Assembly: GCF_018687715.1 (NCBI RefSeq)
Contig: NC_056766.1
Coordinates: 11,955,501 to 12,019,500, forward strand
DNA length: 64,000 nt
Origin: Carya illinoinensis
Taxonomy: Eukaryota > Streptophyta > Magnoliopsida > Fagales > Juglandaceae
Direction of reading: 5' to 3'
Of the stretch, positions 45,230-57,116 are shown in pieces. How positions within the stretch are numbered: the first letter of the stretch is position 1; each line of letters opens with the position of its first letter. The translations under genes and the position numbers were made by a program. Below the pieces are notes generated by a model that did no database searches, had not been told where the DNA came from, and worked only from the letters and a program-made list of their open reading frames with translations.

Positions 45230-46260
45230 GTTGTGAGGTTTAGGCATTGGCAAGATGCCATTAAAGCCGAACTCCATGCTTTAGAAGAAAAGAACACTTG
45301 AAAGCCCAACAAAACTGGAATTGGTTGTAAATACGTTTATAAGACCAAGCTGAAATCTGATCGATCCTTTGAAAGGCACAAAGCCAAACTTGTGGCAAAA
45401 GGCTACACTAAAAAAGAAGGCTTTGGATTCCAAGAGACCTTTAGTCTAGTTGAAGCTCACCACAGTTCGAGTTTTCCTTGCCATAGCAGCCATTAAGAAC
45501 TGGTCCCTCACTTAAATGGATGTTCACAATGCCATTCTACATGGAGACCTTGATGAGGACATTTAAGCCCGGATTGGTTACACAAAACCAAAAATCTCAT
45601 CTCATCTCAACTCATTATTACAACTTTTTCAAATCCCCATACAAAATATAATAAATAATTTAACTTTTCCAAATCTCAATACAAAATTAATATTAAAAAA
45701 TTATATTATAACAATATTTTATTCATTACTATTTAAAACATTTCATCTCATCTCATCTGTGTAACCAAATGGGCCTATATGCAATTACCTCCAGGCTATC
45801 ACATCAAGAGTGAGCACATTGATGGGAAGAAACTGGTATGCAAATTAAATTAGTCCCTCTATGGACTTAAGCAAGCATCTAGGCAATGGTTCTCAAAGTT
45901 TTCAAATTCAATCACTACCATTGGGTTTCATCAATCCAAATTTGACTACTCATTGTTCACTAAGGTCAACCCCAATGGTTTTATAACACTCTTAGTCTAT
46001 ATAGATGACATCATAGTTGGAGGTAACTCTCAAGAAGAGGTTGACTCAGTCAAATCTTACCTTCACAGCAAGTTCAAAATTAAGGACCTTGGACCCCTCA
46101 AGTATTTCCTAGGATTGGAAGTTGCTAGGTCCTCATTTGGAATCAACCTTTGTCAAAGGAAGTACACCCTCAAGATATTAGAAGATTTAAGTCTACTTGG
46201 CACAAAGACAGTTTTTGCACATATTGAATTGAAACAAAAACTAGCCACACCATAGAAGAA
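45230..46260 (+). pseudogene. Copia reverse transcriptase, split by a MITE
   Basis: Starts near 45235 with RHWQDAIKAELHALEEKNT. After a stop come KYVYKTKLKSDRSFERHK-like residues and LVAKGYTKKEGF. A frameshift near 45450 precedes HGDLDEDI, where the MITE sits. The frame resumes at LPPGYHIK and reaches the intact catalytic box LVYIDDIIVGG (YIDD at 45998-46009), then SKFKIKDLGPLKYFLGLEVAR. Confidence 0.82.
45566..45775. mobile_element. Complete MITE in the copia RT
   Basis: Inverted ends AGCCCGGATTGGTTACACA (left) and GTGTAACCAAATGGGCC (right) bound about 210 bp of A+T-rich DNA containing TCTCATCTCATCTC at both sides. The reading frame of the RT is cut between GAC ATT TA and TATGCA. Excising the element with a 2-bp TA (or 3-bp TTA/CTA) duplication restores the expected spacing. 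Superfamily uncertain (Stowaway- or Tourist-like). Confidence 0.75.
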
Positions 46261-46299
46261 ATCCTCCAAGATCCTCCAGTTTATAAAAGACTCATTGGA

Positions 46300-46735
46300 A
46301 GGTTAATTTACTTAACCATCACTAGACTCGACATCACCTATGCTGCAAGTGTTCTAAGCTAGTTCATGGACAGACCCTCACTATCTCATTTGCATTAAGC
46401 CTATGGGATTCTAAGTACCTCAAAGGATCAATAGGTCAAGGCATTTTCTTGTCATCCAAATCAGCTTTACATCTAAGTGCCTATAGTGATTCCGATTGGG
46501 CTTCCTGCTCTGAGACAAGAAGATCTTTCACAGGCTTTTGTATATTTATTGGAGACTCACTAATAAGTTGGAAATCTAAGAAACATGCAAAAATTTCTAG
46601 ATCTTCAGCTGAGGCAAAATATAGGGAACTAGCTTTTACAAGCTATGAGATCATGTGGCTTCTCAGTTTGCTAAAGGAATTTAATGTTGATCATGCACAA
46701 TATGCTTCCCTTTTATGTGATAACTAGGCAGCCAT
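46300..46735 (+). pseudogene. Copia RNase H
   Basis: LIYLTITRLDITYA-like sequence, then SALHLSAYSDSDWASCSET (first Asp), RRSFTGFCIFIGDSLISWKS, SRSSAEAKYRELAFTSYEI (Glu) and LLCDN where CDN precedes a stop. The C-terminal end is displaced by the LINE insertion and resumes at 47497 as NLIFHERTKYIELDFHF. Confidence 0.8.
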
Positions 46736-46738
46736 CCC

Positions 46739-47495
46739 CTGAGGGAAGTCAACTTCAAGGAGCTATATGAACATCTCACTGTGTTGTGTGATCAGAAACT
46801 AATTGAACTGTTCTCAGTCATTGCTAGGAGCATATGGTTAAGAAGAAACAAGTTACTCTTTGAGGGGTCTTTTTTGCACCCAAACCTGGTTTTGAAACAT
46901 GCATCTCAATCCTTACAGGAGTTCAAGACAGCTCAAGTTAGAAAGCTGGTTGCAACTCAAGTGGCCTCTATCCATCCATCAGTGTGGATCCCTCCTCCAA
47001 CAGCTTGTGTCAAAATCAATTGGGAAGCAGCTGTGAATGTGCCTCAAGATAGAGTCGGTATAGGTCTGGTGGCCAGAGACCATGAGGGTTCCATTCTGGT
47101 CACAAAGAAGCTCTCTATATCCAGCTTGGCAGAACCTATTTTGGCTGAAGCCTTAGGAGCTTTTCATGCGGCTAACTTGGCAAAGGAAATGGATTTTAAT
47201 TCGATTATCTTAGAAGGAGATGCACTTCAGATTGTGAATGGAATCAACCACCATGCTGAAAGATGGGATAGAGTGGGTATGGTTTTGTTAGACACTAAGG
47301 TGTTACTCTCTAGTTTAGTTCAGTGGAAAGTAACTTTTGTTAGGAGAAGTGGTAACCAGGTTGCTCATGATCTAGCTAAGGAGTCCTTAGAACTAGCTGA
47401 GAACTCGGTTGAGTTGGTCATTCGACCTCTTTGTAATCATGTTCCATCTTTCCCTTAAAGGTGTATGAAAGTATAATGTTTCACAAAAAAAAAAA
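46739..47495 (+). mobile_element. 5'-truncated LINE inserted in copia element 2
   Basis: A 225-codon open frame (46781-47458) starting near FSVIARSIWLRRNKLLFEGSF and covering the LINE RNase H: VKINWEAAV, then LAEALGAFHAANLAK (Glu), ILEGDALQIVNGI (Asp) and RRSGNQVAHDLAKESLEL. The first catalytic Asp reads Glu (NWEA). A poly-A run lies at 47484-47495. It is related to the LINE at 13044-15735 but is less broken. Copia sequence resumes right after, with no convincing TSD. Confidence 0.82.
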
Positions 47496-47693
47496 GAATC
47501 TAATTTTTCATGAGAGAACCAAGTATATAGAACTAGATTTCCATTTTGTTAGAGAGAAGTCTTGGCCGGTATTATAACAGCAAAGCATGTGTCCTCAAAA
47601 ATTCGGTTGGCATATATTTTCAGTAAGGCCTTACCAACTTCTGCATTTCAGTTTTTATTATCCATGATGTGAATTGTTAATATCTATGCCCAT

Positions 47694-47705
47694 CTTGAGG
47701 GTGAA
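47694..47705 (+). promoter_or_regulatory. Degenerate polypurine tract
   Basis: TTGAGGGTGAA precedes the 3' LTR at the place where GAGGGGGAG is usual. Confidence 0.55.
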
Positions 47706-48169
47706 TCTTACATAATACAATGCAACAAAATGAAATACAAGCAAGAAGGACACAAGGACAACAGCTAAAGCATACCTAAAATACATTGCAACACTCAAGA
47801 GATGCATGCAGTTGCTAAAGTTGATAAAGAATGCTACAGTACACGAAAATAAAGGAGATGGCACAAAAAAGAAGAATATTAGCTGAGGAAATGCATGGCT
47901 GCACACAAAGAAGGATGAGGGACACGATGCATAAAGTTGACTCTACCATACTCTCCATAAAGTTCTGAGTTGATGCTTGTAGTTGTGTAGATAATAAAAA
48001 AGTTAGTTTTTCAGTAGCTTTTTACTTTTATGCTTTCTATAATGTACATATATATGACCTTTGTATAGTCGAAAGAATCAATGAGAATTAGACTCCTTCA
48101 AATCTCTATCAATCTCTGTTTCATTTGTTTCTTCTCAATTTCTTTTTTAGTTCTTAACAGTTTCTAACA
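47706..48169 (+). repeat. 3' LTR of copia element 2
   Basis: 464 bp, TCTTACATAATACAATGC to TTTCTAACA. It differs from the 5' LTR by a few dozen substitutions and by small deletions around AGAAGAAGATGGTAGCAGC. Confidence 0.88.
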
Positions 48170-48929
48170 AAGGGGCGCATTGCTGGAAAGATCTGAAGAA
48201 GGTCTGCAACTAGTTGAATTATGAGTGAAGTCTATGGTTGATAGACGTGGTAGGACTTGAAGCATGAAGTGCAGATGATGAAACACCTTAGTGTAGTTGG
48301 AAATTTTATAAGTAAAATGTTGACAGGTTCCATAGTAAGAGAAAGCAACATTGACAAATTACATTGCATGAAACTAAATTGAGTAGCCAAGCAGAAGTAA
48401 ATTATTAATACAAAAGTCATAATTCTGGGAGTATTTTTACCAACTACAAGGCAGATTCCTATTCTTGCTCTGTGTATCGAGGGAGATTGATATAAGATCT
48501 TTACGCTTAGTGCCATCTCTTACAGTATGCCGTTTATCCTAAAAATCAAGAATGGATATGAAAATCTTTTTTTGATAAGTATAAATGGATATAAAAATCA
48601 AATTAAGCTATTCATGTATTTTTTCTCCTTTTCTATTTGTTTATCTATTTTACATGCTGAGGTGCTCTGGTTACATTTGGATGCCAATATGACTAATAAC
48701 CAAGGATTGGTAGTTCATAATTACTATAAGATCAATTGCAGAAAATGCCTGTAGACAGGCTAGAACTTTTTGATCATTCAAATTTTGAATGAAAGGATGC
48801 TTGAGTAGCATAAGAGCCATTGGCCTTTTTGCAGGATTCCTACAAAAACAATGCGGAGGAAATTCTTTATTACTGAGGATAATGTTTTTGGAATGATTGG
48901 GGATCTATTCAAAGCTTTGGACATGGCCT

Positions 48930-49065
48930 GAGGTTGAAACATTGAAAAGAGTTAGGATACTTCAGCAATAAAGTTAAAAACATACATATTCAAAACTTTG
49001 AAGATTTCTTGAGGCTGAAACATTGAAAAGAGTTAGGATACTTCAGCGATAAAGTTAAAACATAC
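48930..49065 (+). repeat. Direct duplication of about 84 bp
   Basis: GAAACATTGAAAAGAGTTAG, followed by GATACTTCAGC(A/G)ATAAAGTT, occurs twice about 83 bp apart. Confidence 0.85.
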
Positions 49066-49164
49066 ACAACTTAATTGAAGATTTTACAAAATATGCATAT
49101 GGGTATGTCCAAGGACAATAAGGATACCTAGTTTAAGAAAGAAAATTGTGAGCATAGTCTCATT

Positions 49165-49400
49165 AATCCTCGCACTTGGCAAGACTTGGTTCAGCGGCAA
49201 GTAAAGGCTGAGCTCGTCCGAATACTTTCACTAAGGTCGAGCAGCAAGTAAAGGCTGAACTCTCATTGTTGACCCTCATGCTTGGCTGGAGGGGGCTGAG
49301 CTGTAAGTAAAGGTTGAGCTTGCCTAGAAACTTTGGCAGAGGTCGAGCGACAAGTAAAGGTCGAGCTCACCTCGTTGACCCTCGCGCTTACTAAGAGTTG
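49165..49400 (+). repeat. Degenerate tandem repeat GGTCGAGCGGCAAGTAAAGG
   Basis: About four units of the form AAGGTCGAGC(G/A)(G/A)CAAGTAAAGG(C/T)(T/C)GAGCTC separated by GTTGACCCTC(G/A)(T/C)GCTTGGC, giving a period of about 50-60 bp. Confidence 0.8.
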
Positions 49401-50406
49401 TCAAACCATATTACAAATAATCATTGGCATTCACTAACCTGAGCCATTTGGCTGATGTGTGGTGATGCTCTGAGACGTTATCCGTTGGAGTGCAATCTTT
49501 CTAAAGTTCATCGGATAGTCTATTTTTCAAAAGGAGGTCAGATCATATACATAAAAACCACCTTTCTAAAAACAATAAAGAGAAAATAGAAAAGCAAACC
49601 AGTTTTAGATCTTCCAAATAGACAGAGGACGACATGAGTTTGGTTGCGGCGGAGAAATGGTCCCAATGGCGGTGAAATTTCCTTGACAATCGAAGACAAA
49701 ACTGTATCGGGTGTTGTTTCTCTAGATTTGCTATGATGCGGCTCAGGAGCTTATTATATGGAGTGCTTATGTCTCTATATTTCAGATTGGTGTCCATTAC
49801 TCTCAATAGAATAGCAAATCTCATGTATCCAAAGTGGAACCTATAAGGAGCACACATTGTATATCCAAATCATCCAGCGACTTCGGACACTCTTCAACAA
49901 GGGTAGGAACTAGTAAATCTGGTATATGGATTTTCAGCATTTCTACAAGTACTACGTGCATATGCCAAAAGCCTCTAACTAGAACTCAACTAGTAAATTT
50001 CTTAGGCCACTTGGAACAGCAAGAAAAACTTGTATCAAGTCAAAGAACTTGTCTCATGAATGAAAATAATGAATATCAACTTGTCTGAATTCGACAAACT
50101 GACGAAATCAAAGGGCATAACTAACTTTGTACAAAATTAAGTTACAAAACACTAAAATATGTACAAGCATTGATAATCCTCCATGTTAGATTTCTCAAAA
50201 TTGTTATAATGAATGAAAAAAAGTAAATTCCTGAAGTGAAGATCATGCTTCATTATCAACTTACATTGAAACTGTGGTTGGTCAAAGTCTGACATTACTG
50301 CTGCAATACATAGAAGTAAAATGGTAAAGTATTACAATAAGAGTATAACAGATCATCAAAACCATCATTGGGATATATATATGGACCATGAATCTTCTTG
50401 GATTAC

Positions 50407-51720
50407 TTAATTACAGTCCATCTCTTCGTCCATCGATAAATTCTCTTCGCATGTGCTTCCATCGTGGTCTTCATCAATATCATCTGAACAAGTGTCGCTG
50501 TGATTGCCGTTGATCCATGTCTGGTCATTGTGCAAGACATTAGTGTCCCCCATGATTGAGGAAGCATCAATCATGGTGGGCTCTACATCATGCATATGGA
50601 GTGGACTAAGCAAACCATTGTCATCAAATTGGACTGATACATAATAATCCAAGTAATCATTTGCTTGGCAGACATCAACATCATTAAAATCAGATGTATC
50701 ATCTTCTATCACTGGTAATCGTCGTACGCCATACACATTTCTATTTGTTACCTATGTACTCTACCCTTACCTTAAGGTAGTGCTCACAATATCACAATTG
50801 CCAAGCATGGGTGGTTCGGTCTATGGAGCAAACTACTGAATTAATGTTAGAATTAAAATATATTAAACTAGTGAGTAATTAAAATATATTAAACTAGTGA
50901 GTAGTTGAAGATACTTACTTGAGGTATTGATCAATCTCTGCACAATTATTAAGCACATACCATTTAGCTATTACAAAAAGGTAATCATCTAGTTGATGGT
51001 GTGTTGCGAAGCTTATGGGTCACACCTTTTGTGTGAAAACAGGTAGTCCATCTCATACACCATCTATACATCCATCAAAGTTCCATTCTTGTGGATTGAA
51101 CCTTGTCTCAATACCATGGAGGTACATGAAGCAAAAGTTCAAGAATTCTACATGGATATAGGTCTTCGCTGTTGAACCTTCCGGATGGGCTTTATTCTTA
51201 ACGTACCTCTTTAATTTTTCAAGATATCTCTAGAAAGGATACATGCACCTATATTGAATAGGCCCTGCAAGCAGGGCCTCACATGGAAAATGGTAAGCCA
51301 AATGGACAATGACATCGAAGAAATTAGGTGAAAATATCATCTCAAGCTTGCACAAAATGACAACGATATCAACCTAAAGCCGTTCTAAGACATCAACCTT
51401 ACATGTTCTAGCACACAATTCTTTGAGAAAGTTCTCATCACAATCAATGCCAATCATATGTCGGGTAGTAAGTATCCAACAATTGCAATAGGAAGTAATC
51501 TTTGCATGAAGATATGACAATCATGACTTTTTACCTTAGAGATTTTGCAATCGGCAACGCTAACACATTTCGCAATATTGGAAACAAAGCCATCAGGAAA
51601 TCTCATAGCATTCAACCAATTACAGAAACTTATCGTCGCAATTCCATGCAAGGTAAAAGATGCATGTGGCATAGAATTCCTCTTGTCCATCTTAGGAATA
51701 GGAACACAGCTAACGTGTGA
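50407..51720 (-). pseudogene. CACTA Tnp2-type transposase, DUF4218-like remnant
   Basis: On the minus strand the sequence reads DKRNSMPHASFTLHGIATIS, then RFPDGFVSNIAKCVSV and KSHDCHIFMQRLLPIA (51690-51454). VLERL and VILCKLEMIFSPNFFDVIVH follow (about 51395-51310), then FNPQEWNFDGCIDG and AKWYVLNNCAEIDQYL (near 50925). This is the order of the C-terminal half of plant CACTA Tnp2 proteins, including the DUF4218 region. An acidic 109-residue tail (50736-50407) ends it. Numerous frameshifts. The catalytic N-terminal half is absent. Confidence 0.7.
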
Positions 51721-51790
51721 ATGTAGATGAATTTAGGTCACCTTGGGTGCCATAGAATTTACACGGGAAAGGACCTGCCAATTTGTTTAT

Positions 51791-51804
51791 AAACGTTCGA
51801 ACGT
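51791..51804. repeat. Isolated CGTTCGAACG palindrome
   Basis: AACGTTCGAACGTACC lies about 70 bp upstream of the minus-strand CACTA fragment. It is the same motif as the arrays at 27.0-28.8 kb. Confidence 0.75.
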
Positions 51805-51839
51805 ACCCATAAAGTTCTTCACATGAGAATGTAACTATG

Positions 51840-54284
51840 TATTAGGTCCCCTATATATTATATTTTTATAGAGTTCTGGGTGGGGAAAGTATCTCAGAGT
51901 TCAAGTCTTGGTTGAGATATCAAAGGTCTTAGCAAGAGGTCAATTCTTATGTATTGGTGATAAGAGGTTTTGGATATCTTTCAAATATGAAAGACTTCCA
52001 AATTTTTGTTTTCATTGTCAAACAATTATGCATGCTGATCAAAAGTGTTCAAAACAAAGCAATTAGAAGAAATATGCTGATAGTTTGGTGAGTCAGTGTG
52101 GTTTTTGGATGCGTGCCACTCCTGCGGCTAGATCAACTGGTTTTCACTGATCACAAAATGTGGAAGAACAACAATAAGTTCTGGTGAGACTGCTAAGGGA
52201 GGTTCCAAGGAGGAGGTGGAGGCCGACAAGGGTAGAGATGAGAAGAATTTTAGGAATCCAATAGTTTTGGGTGTAGTTACAATTTTAGGAATCCAACAGT
52301 TTAGGAAGCCAAGATATGATGGGGGCTGATAATGGTAGGTTTCCTAATGAGCAAAGGTTACTTAACCAAATCTTATCTCATAAGGAATATCTATCCAATA
52401 AGGAAAACTTTGCTATGGTGACTGCTTAGGATAAGGAAGATAGAGTGGAATCGATATTCAAGGTAACAAAAAAGAGATTTGATTTTCCCAGACAGTCAGA
52501 TCAAATTTTTGTGCCTCTGGATAATTTACAGAAGCATAAGGAGAGAGAAGAGTTCCCTGAGATCTTTGGTGATATTTCTAACAATAGCCAACAGGTTGCT
52601 TCCTAAGTTTTATCTTCTAGTTCCATGTAAGTTAAGAATAAACATAAAAGTATTTCTAATTGGAAAAGGAGGGCTAGAAGAAGTAATTTGCAATCTACCA
52701 AAGATAATATGGATACTTCTAACCAATAATAAGAATTATGGAGGTGAGGGATATGGAGGTTAAGGAAGGGAAGAAACTTAGAAAACAAAATGACTTTGTA
52801 CTGAGTAGTCTTAATGGATTGGTAGAGGTTGTTCAACAAACCTGCCAACATCAATGAATCTGTTAAGTTGTAACTGCTGAGGACTTAGGAACCCGTAGAT
52901 AGTTCGTGAACTTCACGTATTGGTGAAAGGAATGTGTCCCAAAGTGGTCTTCCTTATGGAAACCAAGTGTTGCAGGAATAAGGTGGAATTTATCCATAAT
53001 AAATTGGGATTTGAAAACAGTTTTATGGTAGATTGCATAGGAAAAGGGAGTGGTATTGCTATGTTATGGAAACAATAGTTGAGTGCTGATTTCCAAAACT
53101 ACTCTCAAAGTCACATTTCTATAGTCTTCACAGATGTAGTCTCAAGTTAGAAATGGTTGTTATCTAGCTTTTATGGTAATCCAGTTGTGGTAAAAAGAAG
53201 GGAGAGTTGGAGTTTATTAAGATTACTCAAGCCTTTGTCTATGCATTGGATTTGCATGGGGGAATTTCAATGAAATTCTAACTTAAGAGGAAAAAGTGGG
53301 TGTTGCTAGACCATATTCTTAGATGGAATCATTTAGATTTACTTGGTGCAACAATAGAGAGGGTAGGGAGTTTATGAAGGAAAGGTTGGATAGGGGAGTT
53401 GGAAATAGGGAATTGAGTTAGTTATAGGAAAATTCAAACATTCATATTTTGCCTATTTTAACTTCTAATCACAATCCTTTATTTATATCTATTTACAATG
53501 AAGACAAAGATGTAAATAGAGTGAGGAGAATTTTTAGATATGAAGCACATTGGTCAAGACAAGAGGAATGCTCAGAAGTGATTTAACATGCCTCATCTTC
53601 AACAGTTAATTTTAGTAATAGACATGATTTTCTGAGGAGAGGTTTAAAAAACTAAGAAGAAAAATTAACTAGGTGGAGTAAAGCTACTTTGGGCAACAGA
53701 AGGTAGATTATTAATCAAAAAAGAGAAATGATCAAAGAGCTACAAAACATTAATCACGGTAGCTTCAATGAAACTCTCAAAGGGTTGCAAAAGGAGGTAG
53801 AGAGCTATGTGGAAGATGAGGATCTAAAATGGAGACAGAGCAAAAATGAAATGGCTTAGAGATGGGGATAAAAGTACAAGATTATTTCATTCATGTGCAA
53901 ATCAAAGGAAGCAATCTAATTCTATACATTATGTTTTTTCTAGTGAAGGGAGTTGGGCTAAAAGTCAGGAAGACATCAGTATTATCAAGATCTATTCAGA
54001 CGTTCTCAGCCTATGGGAATCACATAAAGTCTAGAATTTCTTGGGAGATCAGTCTTAAGGATATGGATAGACAATTAACTAAAGCCTATACCTTTGAGGA
54101 GATCACAACAACTATCATGGAGATGAATCCTTTGGGCTCACCAGGGCCTGATGGATTTCTTATAGTCTTCTATCAAGACCATTGGCAGATTATTGGCAAT
54201 GATCTAGTTCAAGTGGTGATGTCTATAATTGAAGATCAGAAATGTGAGATCGGATGCAAGCCTCTTGCAAATGCTCTGTTCTAT
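51840..54284 (+). mobile_element. LINE (L1-type) fragment, ORF1 to RT start
   Basis: ORF1: LARGQFLCIGDKRFWISFKY and LPNFCFHCQTIMHADQKC (about 51925-52050), the zf-CCHC_4 region that follows DUF4283 in plant LINE ORF1. ORF2: endonuclease traces (WCNNREGREFMKERLDRG, about 53345-53400), then MKWLRDGDKSTRLFHSCANQ (53846) and the RT start AYTFEEITTTIMEMN and SPGPDGF (54085-54155). The element is cut at 54284 by the gypsy LTR. It has many stops. Confidence 0.78.
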
Positions 54285-55650
54285 TGATGTGCTTAATTTC
54301 TATATAAGTTTTGTCATAATTTTATTCTTAATTTTATGCTAGTTTTGTTTAATTTTCTTACTTATTAGATTTTTTTATTTATTTTATTTATTTTTGTTTG
54401 GGAATAAATAAATTGAAGGATTCATCAAGAGAATAGGAAACATTCAGTTCTCGAAATTCCTGAAGTACTATTCGGTAATTGGAGGACAATGTTTTCTAGA
54501 CAACTTCAATAAGGGTAATTTTGGTGTCTATAAAAATCCAAGAGAAAATCATAGAACTTTTGTGTTAAATCCTTGGCCAAAAACGAATATCTAGAAGGCA
54601 AAAAGGGTGCATCAATTCAAAAGTTGCAAAATTGCTGAATTCTTGAAAGACCCTTCAGTATTTAGAGTATAACTTATTGCATAAAACTCCAATAAGGGCA
54701 ATCTTAGTTTCTAAGGAAATCAAAGATAAAAACCTACAACTTTTGTGTTTAAGGGAGGCCGAAAATGAATATGTTCAGGGACAAAATGGCGCTTCAAGCA
54801 GGAGGTAAAAAATCTGTAGAATTGGAGTTCATCAACGATAGAGATTCTTGATCTACATAGGGTTTCCTTCTTAACTCTTTATTCTTCTCTTTGTAGAATT
54901 CTCATTATGAATTCCATAATTATTATGGTTTGTTTTTATTAGACTATGAACTAATTTCTATTGCTAAGGCTACAATGTAGCCTCTCAATGACAATCCTGA
55001 ATCTTATTTCGTTGTGATCATAATTTTATCATTCCTTTTGAGTATACATCATTGAGTTTAATGCCTTCAATTATTTGGCCAATAGTTAAATGATTTGTTG
55101 TGTATGTTAATTTAAGAGATGATGCATGTAGTTTAGTTTCGTATGATGTATGCCATGAATTGAACGAAAGACAGGAATGTGCCAAGGTTAGTTGTGCGGC
55201 TTTTATGTGAAATATTATTAATCTTAGTGTGCTCAAATGCTGTTAAATTTGCATAGACATATTGAGGGTTATCGTAGGTTGAGTGATTCTAATTCTACTC
55301 AAGAGATGGTATTAGATAAGTTAGAATATTTTGCCCTCAAATAGGATGATAATTGATTGATTGTATGGTTAGGATTTGAGATTGGATTGGTTAGGTGAGT
55401 TGGATGCCTTAGTGTTTTCTTCTTGGGTGAAATCTTGTTCTTTTCAAGTGTTTGGTCAATTCTTTAGTTGTTGATTTAATTTAATTTGTTGCTGTTTTTC
55501 TAATTCAAAATCCACCACTTTTCTTGATTTTCAAATAACTTAGAATTAGAACAATGTTGATAGTTAAAAGGTAAATAGTCCTCATGGGTTTGACATCTTT
55601 CTTATCATTATATTACTTGGTATGATTTCGTACACTTGTGAAATTTCACA
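54285..55650 (+). repeat. 5' LTR of the Athila-like element
   Basis: About 1366 bp from TGATGTGCTTAATTTC to GAAATTTCACA. It starts exactly where the LINE RT reading stops and ends nine bases before the PBS. No second copy is visible to confirm the limits. Confidence 0.65.
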
Positions 55651-55659
55651 ATGATGTTT

Positions 55660-55677
55660 TAGCGCCATTGCCGGGGA
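55660..55677 (+). other. Primer binding site, tRNA-Asp type
   Basis: TAGCGCCATTGCCGGGGA differs at two positions from the standard TGGCGCCGTTGCCGGGGA of Athila and related elements. Confidence 0.8.
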
Positions 55678-55751
55678 CTATTTATTTTCTATTACTTTTG
55701 ATACCAACTAGTTCTAAGTTAATTTGGAATTTTTTTTTTCCTTTTTAAGTC

Positions 55752-57075
55752 TTGATTATTAATTTTGTTTTTATTTTTCTTTTCAGAATTCCTGAGTTAT
55801 GCATGAGATGTACTCGAAGCTTGGATTTAGTACCTTTTGACCCTGAAATTGAACGCATCCTTCATCGTTTGAACAAGGAGAAGGAGAATTCCGCAACTGA
55901 GAACGAAACAATGGAAGATCAAGTTGGAAATAAGACTTTGGGAGATTATGTTGTCCCTTTGGTCGCCGGAGCTACTTTTATCATTAGACGACCTGCCATT
56001 CAAGTCAATAACTTTGAGATAAAGCCAGCTATTCTTCAAATGATGGCTTCAATGGTGCAATTCAGTGGCATGTCACATGATGATCTAAATTTTCACATAG
56101 CTAATTTTCTGGAGTTATGTGATACTTTTAAACATAATGGGGTTTCCGATGATGCTATTAGATTGAGACTCTTTCCATTCTCCCTCCGAGACAAGGCAAA
56201 AGCATGGTTAAACTCACTTCTACTGTTAACCATAACTGCATGGGACGATTTGGCTAAAAAGATGCGAAATGATATCACCACTTTTGTCCAATTTGATATG
56301 GAGTCGCTTTATGAAGCTTGGGAGAGGTATAAAGAATTGCTTAGAAAGTGTCCACATCATAGACTTCATGTTTGGATTCAAGTGCAAACCTTCTACAATG
56401 GTTTGCAGCCTACAACATGTACAATGATTGGTGCAGCAGAGGGAGTGGCTTTGATGAAGAAATCACTGGAAGACACATATGAGTTGGTGGAGGAGATGGC
56501 AACCAACAATTATCAATGGCCAGTGGATCGAGTGACAACGAAAAGAACTTAGGGAGTTCACAAAATTGATTCTTTATCCGCTTTAGCTGCTCAAGTTGCA
56601 ACTTTATCTAAGAAATTAGACAATGTCAACGTGAGTTCCATTCAATTTACTAATGCAACTTTTGAATTTTGTGCAGGAAATCATATGGGAGCAAGCAAAC
56701 TTTGTGTCAAATTACCAATGAAAAAGCAATTCTTATTCCAACACTTACAATCCAGAATGGCGAAACCACCCAAATTTCTCATGGAGCAACACCCAGAATG
56801 TTGTCAAGCCTCCACCAGGTTTTCAAAATTAACAACAAGAGAAGAATATGAATATGGAGGAGGTAATGGCACAATTTATGGCTAAGGTGGATGCTAAATT
56901 TGAAGAACATGACATTGCTCTAAAGAACAATGAGAAAACTTTGCGGAGCATTGAAAGGACACTCGGTCAATTGGCAACATTTATGTTTGAAAGGTCTCAA
57001 GGATCACTTCCAAGCACCACAGAAAACAACCCTAAAGAGAAAGTGAAGGCCATTACTTTAAGAAGTGGAAGATAG
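55752..57075 (+). pseudogene. Athila-like gag
   Basis: The open frame to 56552 contains LVPFDPEIERILHRLNKEKE, ILQMMASMVQFSGMSHDD, NFHIANFLELCDTFKHNGVS, then LRLFPFSLRDKAKAWLNSL and the retrotrans_gag core to LEDTYELVEEMATNNYQWP. About a dozen residues between DLAKKM and RNDITTF are deleted, where FFPPAK-type sequence is usual. After a stop, the poly-N/Pro linker is frame-shifted. A final piece (56848-57075) has EEHDIALKNNEKTLRSIERT and ends at ITLRSGR. ATG at 55803 is a plausible internal start. Confidence 0.8.
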
Positions 57076-57116
57076 CTTAATTTAGAAGAGAGAGAAAAAT
57101 TCTGGGAAAATAGGAG

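Larger units (their letters stand above)
41725..48169 (+). mobile_element. Ty1/copia retrotransposon, near full length
   Basis: Two LTRs (41725-42214 and 47706-48169) are flanked by a perfect TSD AAGGG (41720-41724 and 48170-48174). PBS TGGTGTCAAAGCATGA follows the 5' LTR. The order gag, protease, integrase, RT, RNase H is that of copia. Two later insertions are present: a MITE in RT (45566-45775) and a truncated LINE after RNase H (about 46739-47495). Catalytic residues of protease and integrase are altered, and frames are broken, so it cannot move by itself. Confidence 0.9.
48170..50406. other. Intergenic DNA with local repeats
   Basis: No known gene family. The minus-strand stretch 49543-49857 (104 codons) and nearby plus-strand 49834-50088 look like weak coding but match nothing I recognise. 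Two local repeats are listed separately. Confidence 0.45.

Noticed and set aside
49543..50088. Possible captured host-gene exon (minus-strand 104-codon frame and nearby frames)
   Set aside because: No recognisable domain, no consistent splice sites, and codons look random. Kept only as unassigned intergenic sequence.
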